This document shows positions 8,965-19,403 of a stretch of DNA of 64,000 bases, in pieces. The notes beneath the pieces were generated by a model. That model made no database searches and was not told where the DNA came from. It saw only the letters and a list, made by a program, of their open reading frames with translations. This stretch comes from Asticcacaulis sp. AND118 (lineage in GTDB: Bacteria; Pseudomonadota; Alphaproteobacteria; Caulobacterales; Caulobacteraceae): positions 1,836,501 through 1,900,500 of the forward strand of contig NZ_CP084910.1 in NCBI RefSeq assembly GCF_020535245.1, written 5' to 3'. Every line of letters begins with the position of its first letter. Position 1 is the stretch's first letter. The position numbers and the translations under genes are program-made.

Positions 8965-9945
8965 TTATTGAACGGCGGGAGCCGCGGCCGAAGCCGCTGC
9001 GTCCGCTTCTGCGGGAGCCGCTGCCGAGGCAGCCGTCGAAGCGTCAGCCGAGGCCGCGGCGTCGGCCGCCGCACGCTGGGCTTCCGCCGCAGTCGCCGCT
9101 TCTTCGGCGGCGATCATGGCTTTGGTCTTGCCGCCCGCCTTGACGATGTAGTCGTCGAATTCCTTGTCGGTGACGACGCGGATGACGATGGGCATATAGG
9201 CGTGGTCGACGCCGCACAGTTCGGAGCATTGACCGTAGAAGACGCCGGTCTTTTCGGCCTTGAACCAGGTCGAGTTCAGACGGCCCGGAATGGCGTCGGT
9301 CTTCAGACCGAAGGCCGGAAGCGCGAAGGCGTGGATGACGTCGTAGCCGGTGACCTGCACCTGAACCACGCGGTTCACCGGAACGATCAGTTCGTTGTCG
9401 ACACCCAACAGGAAGGGCACCTTGGCCTCGTGCGCGGTTTCAAGCTCGCGCGCTTCGGGCAGCAGACGCGATTCGACGCCCTCGACCCCCAGTTCCGGGT
9501 AGTCGTAGGCCCAGTACCACTGGTAGCCGGTGGCCTTCACGACAACGTCCGGCGTCGGCATGTCGTTATATTTGCGCAGCAGCGAGAAGGAGAAGAAGGC
9601 GATGACGACGAGAATCAGCACCGGCACCACCGTCCACGCGATTTCGATGGCGGTGTTGTGCGAGAAGGTGGCGGGCTTGGGGTTGGCGCGCTTGTTGTAG
9701 CGCAGGATGATCCAGATCAGCAAAGCCAGAACCAGCACCACGATCGCGGTGATGACCGGCATCAGGATGATGTCGTGGAACCAGATGGCGTCGTGCTTGA
9801 GCGGCGCGGCGGCCGGCTGAAGATCGATGGCCTTGTCGGTCGGCAGCCCCAGATTGTCCTGGGCCCAGACGGCTCCGGCCCCCAGTGCCCCTGCAAGTGC
9901 AGTCATCACGGCGGCGGTCCCTGCCATCAGCCTTCGGATGCGCAT
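8965..9945 (-). CDS. ctaC: Cytochrome c oxidase subunit II
   Basis: A 326-residue periplasmic-facing subunit that takes electrons from cytochrome c. It has a signal peptide (cut probably after VWA), two membrane helices (about residues 60-82 and 104-124), then the CuA cupredoxin domain. The CuA ligands are all visible: His205, Cys240, Cys244, His248 and Met251. The last ~45 residues are an Ala/Asp/Glu/Ser low-complexity tail beyond the conserved fold. It is the first gene of the minus-strand cta cluster and is divergent from tldD. Confidence 0.97.
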   Translation of the reverse strand: MRIRRLMAGTAAVMTALAGALGAGAVWAQDNLGLPTDKAIDLQPAAAPLKHDAIWFHDIILMPVITAIVVLVLALLIWIILRYNKRANPKPATFSHNTAIEIAWTVVPVLILVVIAFFSFSLLRKYNDMPTPDVVVKATGYQWYWAYDYPELGVEGVESRLLPEARELETAHEAKVPFLLGVDNELIVPVNRVVQVQVTGYDVIHAFALPAFGLKTDAIPGRLNSTWFKAEKTGVFYGQCSELCGVDHAYMPIVIRVVTDKEFDDYIVKAGGKTKAMIAAEEAATAAEAQRAAADAAASADASTAASAAAPAEADAAASAAAPAVQ

Positions 9946-10325
9946 TCCTTTAATCCCTAATTATGGGTCGCACGGCGCGCCTGTCTTCTAGCGAACAGGA
10001 GTTTCCGCGCAGTCCCGTTTAATCCTCGGTCTTCGGGCGTGACAATGCGTCCCCATGGGACACATGGTCTCACCCCGTTGTTCCCCATTAATGCCATATT
10101 TGCAAAATGCAAAGGCCTAAAAGCAGCGCGGGCCGACTGTCGGCAAAGACAGGTCCCGTCAGGCGCGGCTTCCGGCGATTTGAGGCGGCTGCGCAGGCGG
10201 ACCTGCGCGCTTTTGTCGCGCCCCTGGTGGTTGCGGGGCCCCTTGCGGATAACCCACGCGAATCTCTGGTCAAGCGCCACGCGGCGTCCTACATAGAGGT
10301 AACACGTTCCACGCCGGTAACCTGA
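9946..10325. other. Intergenic region between ctaC and tldD (divergent promoters)
   Basis: These 380 bases hold no convincing gene and must carry the promoters for both the cta cluster and tldD. The only symmetry noticed is TTTGC-N5-GCAAA at 10099-10113. No FNR/FixK-type TTGAT-N4-ATCAA box was found, and no promoter can be assigned with confidence. Confidence 0.6.
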
Positions 10326-11789
<1,464 letters not shown>

Positions 11790-11953
11790 ACATGGCATCA
11801 GATATTTTGGCAACACTCTGTTAAGCTTTAACAATTCGCCTTTTTCGCATCTGCGAACTTGTCATTTCGCCTTTATGTCGTCATATTGGCTGCCTAGAGC
11901 GTAGCTTTCAGTATGTGTGTTTGTTTCCATATAATTTGGAATGACGGGGCGTT

Positions 11954-13930
11954 ATGCGGCTTCTTTGGCTGACATCGGTGTGTGCGCTGGCGATACTGCC
12001 GGTTCAGGCTTTCGCCGCCGGTGACACCGTTGCGGTCGCCGCCAGCTATACGGCGGCGGATTTCGTCGGCAAGCCGGTCCAGTCGGCTGCCGACGCGCTC
12101 AAATACATCCCCAACTTCATCCTTACCGGTTCGGGCGGGTCGTCCAACGTGCTGATCGACGGTCAGCGCCCCTCGGACACCAATGACGCTCTGGCGCGCC
12201 TGCCGCTCAACCAGATCGAACGCATCGAGCGCATCAAGGCCGGCGCCGCCGGCTACGACATGCAGGGCCACAGCGAACTGATCAATGTCGTGCGCAAATC
12301 GATGTCGAAGCCCGTGGTGACAATCACCACCTCGGCCAACATCTATCCCGACGGCAAGGTCAAGCCGCAGGTCGGCTTCACGTGGCAGAAAAACCAGAAC
12401 GGCCGCAATCTCGAAGCCGGCGTCAACCTGTATCAGAACCACGACGAAGGCACAGGCCACGGCGACAAATACACCACCTATGCCGACGGCACGACGCGCC
12501 ATCAGGCTTTGGATTCGCAAGGGCAAAGCGAAGGCGCGGAACTGCGCGGCGCGTGGGCCGGTCCGGCCAGCGGCGGGCGGCTCGATGTCAGCGGCGCCAT
12601 GCGCTACAACCGCTCGGCCTTCGACGCCGTCTATGAGAACGGCACCACCGAATACGAGCAGCGCACGGCCGAAAACCTGTCTCAGGAAGTGTCGAGCCGC
12701 TACGAGAAGAGCCTCAACAAGAAGTTCAAGCTGAACCTCAACCTGTGGGGCAAGCGCAACGTCAGCGATAACCGCACCGACCGTCAGAAGCCCGCTTCCA
12801 CCTCGACCTATACCGAGGACAAGGAAACCAGCGAAGGCTCGCTGTCGGCGCAGGCGACGTGGCACTATTCCAAGGCACTGGTGTTTCAGGCCGGCGGCGA
12901 GCGTCGTTTCAATAATTTCGACGCCGAATCCCTGTCGGTCGGTTCGTGGCTGGCCGAAGGTGAAGTCCCCGATCCCGGCCGCACACGCGGCGAGGAACAG
13001 CGCGGCTCGCTCTACGTTTCCGGCAACTGGCGTCCCAACGACACCTTGACCATCGACAGCGGCCTGGCGGTTGAGAGCATGACCTTCCGCCACCGCGGCA
13101 CCTACGCCGCCGAGCGGAGCTACGAGTTCCCCAAACCGCGCCTGAGCCTGCAATGGAAGCCCGATCAGGTGCTTCAGGTGCGCCTCAGCCGCGCCCGTGA
13201 GGTCGGCTATATGGGCTATTGGGACTTCGTCTCGATCGCCGCGTGGCAGTACGAACGCCCGGACCAGTTGCTCTATCCGCTGAACCTTGTGCCCTACCGC
13301 CAGTGGTCGAACGAATTCAGCGTCGACTACCGCTTCTGGGAAAAGGGGCAACTGGCCCTCAGCTATGAACTGAACGACATCGACGACGCCGTCGAGCGCG
13401 TGCCCCTCTATACCCAGAACGGCGGCATCGAAGACATCATCGGCAATGTCGGGGACGGCCAGAACCAGCAGATTTCTACGCGGCTCAGCGTGCCGGTCGA
13501 CAACTATCTCGAAAACGGCATGTTGCGCCTTAACGCCACCTGGTACGATTCCGACATCACCGATCCGCTGACGGGTCATAAGCGGCGCATCTCCGGTCAG
13601 ACGCCGATGACGCTGTCGCTGAGCTTCAATCAGGACCGCCCCGGCATGTCGTGGGGCTGGTCGGTGGATCGCGGCTGGGACAATACAAGCTGGCGCTCGA
13701 AAGAGGTCAGCCACTCCGAAGGCTCGCCGTGGGTCAGCCTCTATGCCGAGTTCAAGCCGTCGCCCAAGCTGTCGGTGCGCACCGAATTGCAGAACCTCGG
13801 CTCGCGCACCACGCGCTACGACGTGACGCGCTATGACGGACTGCGTTCGGGCAATGTGCTGTCCTATGAGGAAACGACGCAGCGCGACTCCGAACCGAAG
13901 CTCTATCTGCGTATCCGCAACGAGCTTTAA
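11954..13930 (+). CDS. TonB-dependent receptor-like outer-membrane protein
   Basis: A 658-residue protein with a signal peptide (about residues 1-21). A plug domain follows (residues ~45-120, with NVLIDGQRP and the IERIERIKAGAAG segment typical of plugs), then a long beta-barrel rich in alternating aromatic strands. Receptors of this type import ligands across the outer membrane using TonB energy. No clear TonB box is seen, and the chain ends RIRNEL, not with an aromatic residue. No adjacent transporter or regulator indicates the ligand. The plug begins soon after the signal peptide, so the N-terminal region is short. Confidence 0.85.
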   Translation: MRLLWLTSVCALAILPVQAFAAGDTVAVAASYTAADFVGKPVQSAADALKYIPNFILTGSGGSSNVLIDGQRPSDTNDALARLPLNQIERIERIKAGAAGYDMQGHSELINVVRKSMSKPVVTITTSANIYPDGKVKPQVGFTWQKNQNGRNLEAGVNLYQNHDEGTGHGDKYTTYADGTTRHQALDSQGQSEGAELRGAWAGPASGGRLDVSGAMRYNRSAFDAVYENGTTEYEQRTAENLSQEVSSRYEKSLNKKFKLNLNLWGKRNVSDNRTDRQKPASTSTYTEDKETSEGSLSAQATWHYSKALVFQAGGERRFNNFDAESLSVGSWLAEGEVPDPGRTRGEEQRGSLYVSGNWRPNDTLTIDSGLAVESMTFRHRGTYAAERSYEFPKPRLSLQWKPDQVLQVRLSRAREVGYMGYWDFVSIAAWQYERPDQLLYPLNLVPYRQWSNEFSVDYRFWEKGQLALSYELNDIDDAVERVPLYTQNGGIEDIIGNVGDGQNQQISTRLSVPVDNYLENGMLRLNATWYDSDITDPLTGHKRRISGQTPMTLSLSFNQDRPGMSWGWSVDRGWDNTSWRSKEVSHSEGSPWVSLYAEFKPSPKLSVRTELQNLGSRTTRYDVTRYDGLRSGNVLSYEETTQRDSEPKLYLRIRNEL

Positions 13931-13944
13931 GCGCCTAACATGAC

Positions 13945-13984
13945 ACGAAAAACCCCGGCGGTTCGCACCGCCGGGGTTTTTCGT
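13945..13984. terminator. Bidirectional terminator
   Basis: A perfect GC-rich hairpin (AACCCCGGCGG/CCGCCGGGGTT) is flanked by A- and T-tracts on both sides. It lies between the convergent receptor (plus) and POT transporter (minus) genes. Confidence 0.92.
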
Positions 13985-13997
13985 ATCCGCCATCCGG

Positions 13998-15884
13998 TCA
14001 GTGACCGGTAGTCGGCGTGTCGTCCGTAGTGTCCGACGCCCCGTGCGCCCAGCCCTTGATCGCGAAGGACAGCAGGAACAGGAGACCACCGAGGATGATG
14101 CCGGCCCAGCCGATGGTGTTGAAGGTGTTCAGCGAGGCCTGAAGCGCGGCGTTCGGGTCGAGCACCTGACCGCCCACCGTCTCGGTCGAGGCGAACTTGG
14201 CGATGATGGCCGCCAGATACTGCGCGCCCGACGTACCGAGGAACCAGATGGCCATCATGGTCGAGATCAGGACCGCCGGCGACAGCTTGGTCTGCTGCGA
14301 CAGGCCGACCGGCGACACCGACAATTCGCCCCAGGTGTGGAACATGTAGGTCAGGAACAGGCAGAACAGCGGCACGCGGAAGTCAGGGCCGGCCAGCGGC
14401 GCCGACCAGACGAGCACGAAGAAGCCGACGCCCGCCATGACCAGACCGAAGGCGAACTTCTTGACCGGATCCGGGTCCTTGCCGCGCTTGGCGAGGAAGG
14501 TGAAGACACCGGCGAAGATCGGCGCGAAGACCAGGATGAAGAAGGGATTGAAGCTCTGGGTTTGCGAGGCGTTGAAGCCCATATCGATCCAGAAGGCCCC
14601 CGACGGCACGCCGCCCATGGTCTTGATCTGATCCGGCGTGGCCAGCAGCAGGCTGCCCAGACGCAGGGGCTCGGCGATCAGGCTGAGGTCGGTGTTGCGC
14701 TCGGCGAACAGGCTGAGCGACGACCCGGCCTGCTCGAAGAGGGTCCAGAAGATCACCGACGACAGGGTCAGCACCATAGCTAGGCCGAGGCGGTAGTTTT
14801 CGACCTTGCTGAACCTGGTGAACATCTGGGTGAACACATAGGCGAGGATGCAGATGGTCGAGGCCAGCAGGGCCCAGCCGACGATGTCGTTGCGCTGGAT
14901 GACGAAGTAGATGACCGGCACACCGGCCAGACCCAGCAGGTAGATCAGGTTTTCCTTGGAAATCAGGCCGCCGACCTTCTGGCGGATGGCTTCGGGGTTC
15001 GGCGGCTCGCCCTTGCCGTCCAGCATCTTCTTGCCGAAGACGAAGACCAGAAGGCCCACCAGCATGCCGACGCCCGCCAGACCGAAACCGGCCCACCAGC
15101 CGACGCGCTCACCCAGAATGCCGCAGAGGATGGTGGCCCAGAACGAGCCCATATTGATGCCGAAATAATAGAGCTGAAAGCCTGAATCCCGGCGCGGGTC
15201 CTTGTCGCGGTAGAGTTGCCCGACCAGCGACGAGATGTTCGGTTTGAGGAAGCCTACGCCCATGGCGATCAGCGCGATCGACAGATAAAAAGCGTTTTCG
15301 GCCCACGGCGTGGCGCTGCGCACGCTCTCGACGAACTGGTCCTTGGTCAGAACGGCCGGCAGCGGCGCATCGGCGGGCAGGCCCTTGATCTCGCGACCGC
15401 CGTCGGCCAGCGGCCCGACTTCATAATAGGCGTCGCCAACCTTGAGGCGCGGCGGGGCATTGCCCGATTCCACGTCGCGGATGACGTATTCGTAGGTCGT
15501 GCCCTGATAGGTCAGGACCGACTGGTTCGGCGTGCCTTCCAGCGCCATGCCGGTGTGACCGGCCACCAGCAGCAGGCCGCCGAAGATGATCGCCTTGCGC
15601 GTGCCGATATACCGGTCGGCCACCAGACCGCCGATCAGCGGCAGCAGATAGACCAGCGAGGTGTAGGAGCCGTACTGGTCGCTGGCCTTGTCGTCCGAGA
15701 ACAGGAAATGGCGCGTCAGGTAATAGATGAGCAGCGCCCGCATGCCGTAATAGGAAAAGCGTTCCCACATTTCGGCAAAAAAGCAGACGATCAGGCCGCG
15801 CGGATGATGGCGCATCTGGGTGACGACCGGAATGGCCGTCAGCAGGGTGATCAGAATCCCTGCGGCGATAACGATATTGATCAT
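13998..15884 (-). CDS. Proton-dependent oligopeptide transporter (POT/PTR family)
   Basis: A 628-residue MFS protein. The ExxERFxYY signature is present in the first helix (AEMWERFSYYGM), and the second PTR2 signature region (LYYFGINMGSF) follows the insert. Such proteins import di- and tripeptides with protons. It is longer than the usual ~480-500 residues because of a polar insertion at about residues 115-190, between early helices, with no family motif. Such inserts are seen in Caulobacter/Xanthomonas-type POTs. The gene is monocistronic and ends in the shared terminator. Confidence 0.92.
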   Translation of the reverse strand: MINIVIAAGILITLLTAIPVVTQMRHHPRGLIVCFFAEMWERFSYYGMRALLIYYLTRHFLFSDDKASDQYGSYTSLVYLLPLIGGLVADRYIGTRKAIIFGGLLLVAGHTGMALEGTPNQSVLTYQGTTYEYVIRDVESGNAPPRLKVGDAYYEVGPLADGGREIKGLPADAPLPAVLTKDQFVESVRSATPWAENAFYLSIALIAMGVGFLKPNISSLVGQLYRDKDPRRDSGFQLYYFGINMGSFWATILCGILGERVGWWAGFGLAGVGMLVGLLVFVFGKKMLDGKGEPPNPEAIRQKVGGLISKENLIYLLGLAGVPVIYFVIQRNDIVGWALLASTICILAYVFTQMFTRFSKVENYRLGLAMVLTLSSVIFWTLFEQAGSSLSLFAERNTDLSLIAEPLRLGSLLLATPDQIKTMGGVPSGAFWIDMGFNASQTQSFNPFFILVFAPIFAGVFTFLAKRGKDPDPVKKFAFGLVMAGVGFFVLVWSAPLAGPDFRVPLFCLFLTYMFHTWGELSVSPVGLSQQTKLSPAVLISTMMAIWFLGTSGAQYLAAIIAKFASTETVGGQVLDPNAALQASLNTFNTIGWAGIILGGLLFLLSFAIKGWAHGASDTTDDTPTTGH

Positions 15885-16025
15885 GCAAACTTGCCCCGGG
15901 TGGCCTGTGCCGGGGCGCCATTCGGGCCGCTATCGGACAACAGACGATTGGATTTGCGGCGATAGGAGCAGCAAATTAACCGGTTGGCAAGCGCACTTCC
16001 GTTTCAGGCGAAACGGTATACGGTT

Positions 16026-17399
16026 TTAGTAGGCTTCTTCTGTGTACAATTTGCGAAGGTCGCCGGCCCACACACCGTTATATTTTTCGATCAGACGCTC
16101 GGCGGGGGTGATCCCGCTTTCGGCGATGTCGAACAGTTCGTTGAGATAGCCGGTTTCATCGACCAGCCCCCCCGACAGACGGTTACGCCGCTTGAGGCCG
16201 TCACGGGCGATATTGAGCGTATCGCGCGCCCAGTCCTTCACCGGACGCCCGGCGATTTCGCCTTTCAGGCCGGTCCTGGCCGCCATGCCGCGCAGGGTGT
16301 CGTGGTCCTCGATACGCCAGCCCTTGACCAGATCCCAGGCGGCTTCCAGTGCCGTCTGATCGTAGAGGATGCCCGCCCACAGCGCCGGCAGGGCGCAGAT
16401 GCGGCTCCACGGACCGCCATCGGCGCCGCGCATTTCGAGATACTTCTTCAGGCGCACTTCGGGGAACAGGGTGGTCAGGTGATCGGCCCAGTCGTCGATA
16501 GTGGGCCGTTCCCCCGGCAGGGCCGGCAGCTTGCCGTCCATAAAGTCGCGGAAGGACTGACCCGCCGCGTCGATATAGCCCCCGTTCGCCGCGCCCTTGC
16601 GCTTGACGAAATACATCGGCACATCAAGGGCGTATCGGGCGTATTTCTCGTAGCCGAAACCCTCTTCGAAGACGAAACCCAACATGCCCGTGCGGTCGGC
16701 GTCGGTGTCGGTCCACACATTGGCGCGCGCCGACAGGAAGCCGTTGAGCTTGCCCTCGGTGAAGGGCGAACAGGCGAACAGCGCCGTGGCGATGGGCTGC
16801 AGGGCCAGCGAGGTGCGGAATTTCAGCACCATGTCGTCTTCGCTTGAGAAGTCGAGATTGGCCTGAATGGTCGAGGTGCGCAGCATCATGTCGAGGCCGA
16901 GATTACCGACCTTCGGCATATAGGCGCGCATGATGTTGTAGCGGCCCTTGGGCATGACCGGGGTCTCGGCGCGCGTCCATAGCGGTGAGAAGCCGACACC
17001 CAGAAAACCCAGCCCCAGTTCGGAAGCCACGGCCTTGACCTCTTCGAGGTGCTGACCGGTTTCGTTGCAGATATCGTGGATGGTCTCCAGCGGCGCGCCC
17101 GACAGTTCGAACTGCCCGCCCGGCTCCAGCGAAACCGACGCCCCGTCGCGCTCCAGCGCGATCAGATTTTCGCCTTCGTAGACACCGCTCCAGCCGAAAC
17201 GCATCAGGCCTTTGAGCAGGGCCTCGATGCCGTCCGGACCGCCGTATTCCGGGCGACGCAGGTCGCTGAGGTGGAAAACGAACTTTTCGTGCTCGGCCCC
17301 GATGCGCCAGCGCTCGCGCGGCTTTTCACCCGAGGCGAAATAGTCCGTCAGTTGCGAAAACGATTGAATGGGTTCCGAAATCTTGACCACGCGCCCCAT
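16026..17399 (-). CDS. gshA: Glutamate--cysteine ligase (plant/alphaproteobacterial type)
   Basis: A 457-residue enzyme for the first step of glutathione synthesis, ATP-dependent joining of glutamate to cysteine. The N-terminal GAEHEKF motif, the SLEPGGQFELSGAP segment and MLRTSTIQANLDFS are characteristic of GCS2/plant-type ligases. Upstream on the same strand are two hairpins (17419-17463 and 17474-17509) and then rsmE. ATG at 17399 has AAGG directly against it. A GTG three codons in is an alternative start. Confidence 0.95.
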   Translation of the reverse strand: MGRVVKISEPIQSFSQLTDYFASGEKPRERWRIGAEHEKFVFHLSDLRRPEYGGPDGIEALLKGLMRFGWSGVYEGENLIALERDGASVSLEPGGQFELSGAPLETIHDICNETGQHLEEVKAVASELGLGFLGVGFSPLWTRAETPVMPKGRYNIMRAYMPKVGNLGLDMMLRTSTIQANLDFSSEDDMVLKFRTSLALQPIATALFACSPFTEGKLNGFLSARANVWTDTDADRTGMLGFVFEEGFGYEKYARYALDVPMYFVKRKGAANGGYIDAAGQSFRDFMDGKLPALPGERPTIDDWADHLTTLFPEVRLKKYLEMRGADGGPWSRICALPALWAGILYDQTALEAAWDLVKGWRIEDHDTLRGMAARTGLKGEIAGRPVKDWARDTLNIARDGLKRRNRLSGGLVDETGYLNELFDIAESGITPAERLIEKYNGVWAGDLRKLYTEEAY

Positions 17400-17418
17400 C
17401 CTTGAAGTACCAGCCTAA

Positions 17419-17463
17419 GCCTCGTGCCGAAAAGTGGGAAACACTTTTCGGAAAACAGGAGGC
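17419..17463 (-). repeat. Dispersed bulged-hairpin repeat, copy F
   Basis: The inner stem is CCGAAAAGTG/CACTTTTCGG and the outer stem is GCCTC/GAGGC. The outer stem differs from that of copies A-C but still pairs, as in copy D. It lies in the leader of gshA, next to a second hairpin. Confidence 0.75.
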
Positions 17464-17473
17464 GCCCAAAATA

Positions 17474-17509
17474 AATCAGAAAGCTTTCGGAACCGAAAGC
17501 GGTCTGATT
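17474..17509. repeat. Hairpin with symmetric internal loop between rsmE and gshA
   Basis: AATCAG, three bases, GCTTTCGG, AA, CCGAAAGC, three bases, CTGATT: a 6+8 bp stem with a 3x3 internal loop. It stands 11 bp from repeat copy F, just as the palindrome at 3663-3697 stands next to copy B. This suggests a two-hairpin composite repeat. Confidence 0.7.
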
Positions 17510-17564
17510 ACAATTCCGGCTATATGGGGGCATCCTCCGCACTGCACAAGTGAATTAGACTAAA

Positions 17565-18311
17565 CTATCGCCAGTCGCCTTTCGCGGCCTGATAGAGGGT
17601 CAGGGCCGAAATCGCCGCGGTGTCGGCGCGCAGGATACGCGGCCCCAGATTGACGGCCATGGTATTGGGCAGCGTGCCAAGGGTCTGACGTTCGACCTCG
17701 TCGAAACCGCCCTCCGGCCCGATCAGAATAGATACGGCCCCCTCGCCCACTCGGTGCAGCGCTTCGAGCATGGGCGGAATGGTGCGCTCGCCGGTTTCAT
17801 GGGTAGACTCTTCGTCGCCATAGATCAGGGTTTCAGCGGCAGTCTTGAGATAGGCCTCAAGCTTCACCGGCGCGATGACCTGAGGCACGTCGAGGCGCTC
17901 GGTCTGTTCGGCGGCCTCCTGCGCGATCAGTTGCAACCGTCCGACATTGGTGTGATCAGCATTGGTGCGGCGAGTGATCAACAGTTGAATTTCACCAGCA
18001 CCCAGCTCGGTGGCTTTTTCGATAATGGTTTCAAGACGCGCGCGTTTCACCAGTGCGATCAGCAGCTTGGGCGCAGGGTCTGCGACAGGTTGCGCACGGG
18101 TTTGCGCCACCAGCTCGACATGAACGTGCTTCTTGGTCACGGTCTGCAACCGCCCGCGCCATTCGCCGTCACGGCCATTGAAAACGCTGATCTCGTCCCC
18201 CTCGCCCAGCCGCATGACCGCCGCGAGGTAGCGCGCCTGATCGGGATTGAGCGGGAAGACCAGCCCTTCGGCGAAGGGCGGCGTGATTTCGGCAATAAAC
18301 AGTCGGATCAT
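17565..18311 (-). CDS. rsmE: 16S rRNA (uracil1498-N3)-methyltransferase
   Basis: A 248-residue SPOUT methyltransferase that modifies U1498 near the decoding site. The C-terminal knot motifs are clear: ILIGPEGGF and LGPRILRADTA. The N-terminal PUA-like part (RYLAAVMRLGEGDEI) is also typical. The start at 18311 (MIRLFI) is where the family begins; the frame could extend upstream to 18377 but the extra residues look non-homologous. It is divergent from the antiporter gene. Confidence 0.94.
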   Translation of the reverse strand: MIRLFIAEITPPFAEGLVFPLNPDQARYLAAVMRLGEGDEISVFNGRDGEWRGRLQTVTKKHVHVELVAQTRAQPVADPAPKLLIALVKRARLETIIEKATELGAGEIQLLITRRTNADHTNVGRLQLIAQEAAEQTERLDVPQVIAPVKLEAYLKTAAETLIYGDEESTHETGERTIPPMLEALHRVGEGAVSILIGPEGGFDEVERQTLGTLPNTMAVNLGPRILRADTAAISALTLYQAAKGDWR

Positions 18312-18410
18312 GACGCTCTCATACTGCCTCCGGCCCCCGACGCCAAGTGACGAATAGCCTTGTCCTTCGGCGCTCATCGGGGCAGGATGGTTAATGGTCA
18401 GGGGGCAGGC

Positions 18411-19403
18411 ATGGATGTCATCGTCAATTTTATCGCGGCCTATATCGACGCCGCCTGGGTCGATTACGTGCTTATTGCCGGTGGGCTGGGCCTGCTGTTT
18501 GTCGGCGGTGAAAGCCTTATACGCGGCGCAGTCAGCCTGGCTTTGAACCTGCGGATGTCCCGCTTGATCATCGGCCTTACCGTGGTCGGCATGGGCACGT
18601 CTGCCCCTGAACTGATGGTCTCGGTGCAGTCGGCCCTCAAGGGCTCACCCGATCTGGCCGTAGGCAATGTCGTCGGCTCCAACATCGCCAATATCCTGCT
18701 GATCATGGGCATTGGCGCCCTGCTCTCGCCGATGGCGGCGAGCGGGCTGGACTTGAAGCGTGACGCCCTGATCATGTTTGCGGTCACCGTGGGTCTTCTG
18801 TGGCTGGGCCTTCAGGGGGTCATCACACGCGACCACGGCTGGATCATGCTGGCCCTGCTCGCGGCTTATCTGATGGGGGTCTATATCTGGGAAAAGGTCA
18901 TAACAGGCAAGGATACCCCACCTGCCGGGGACGCTGTCAGGGAACCTCCGGGGTCGCCGTTTCTGGCCCTGATCTGGGTGGGTCTGGGACTGCTGATGCT
19001 GGTTACCGGAGCCGATGCGCTGGTGCGGGGGGCCGAAAACGTCGCCCGCGGCTTCGGCATTTCGGAAGCCGTGATCGGTCTGACGCTGGTGGCGGTCGGC
19101 ACCTCCCTGCCCGAACTGACGGTGACGATTATCGCCGCCTTCCGCCGTCAGGGCGAGGTCAGCCTGGGCAATCTGATCGGCAGTAACATCTTCAACATAC
19201 TGGGCATTTTAGGGGTTACGGCAGGCATTGCGCCCCTCTCCATATCGTCTCAGATGGCGCGGATCGACATACCCGTCGCAGTGGGCGTGGCGGGCGGGCT
19301 GTTTCTTCTTATTCTCTTCGCTCAGAAGATCGGGCGGTTGAGCGGGCTGATTTTTCTGGGGCTCTACGCCGCCTATATGGCGTGGCTATTTACCAGCGCC
19401 TAG
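18411..19403 (+). CDS. Calcium/sodium antiporter, CaCA superfamily
   Basis: A 330-residue membrane protein with ten predicted helices in two inverted repeats. The alpha-repeats are GMGTSAPELMVS ... VGSNIANILLIMG and AVGTSLPELTVTI ... IGSNIFNILGILG, with the ion-binding Glu in each PEL. It exchanges Ca2+ for Na+ or K+ across the inner membrane, as YrbG does. The ATG at 18411 has GGGGGCAGG just upstream; the longer frame from 18360 lacks support. Its 3' end overlaps the convergent esterase gene by 18 bp. Confidence 0.92.
   Translation: MDVIVNFIAAYIDAAWVDYVLIAGGLGLLFVGGESLIRGAVSLALNLRMSRLIIGLTVVGMGTSAPELMVSVQSALKGSPDLAVGNVVGSNIANILLIMGIGALLSPMAASGLDLKRDALIMFAVTVGLLWLGLQGVITRDHGWIMLALLAAYLMGVYIWEKVITGKDTPPAGDAVREPPGSPFLALIWVGLGLLMLVTGADALVRGAENVARGFGISEAVIGLTLVAVGTSLPELTVTIIAAFRRQGEVSLGNLIGSNIFNILGILGVTAGIAPLSISSQMARIDIPVAVGVAGGLFLLILFAQKIGRLSGLIFLGLYAAYMAWLFTSA

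Noticed and set aside
6167-8971. Long plus-strand frames (553, 156, 171 aa) opposite ctaB and ctaD
   Set aside because: Their translations are His/Asp/Gln/Arg-rich with no motif, while the minus strand encodes intact oxidase genes. They are antisense shadows of high-GC codons.
10099-10113. TTTGC-N5-GCAAA as an FNR/FixK site for the cta operon
   Set aside because: It does not match TTGAT-N4-ATCAA and its distance to either start is uninformative.
11894-14089. 731-aa minus-strand frame opposite the TonB-dependent receptor
   Set aside because: No start signal or family. The plus frame has a signal peptide, plug and barrel and ends at a terminator.
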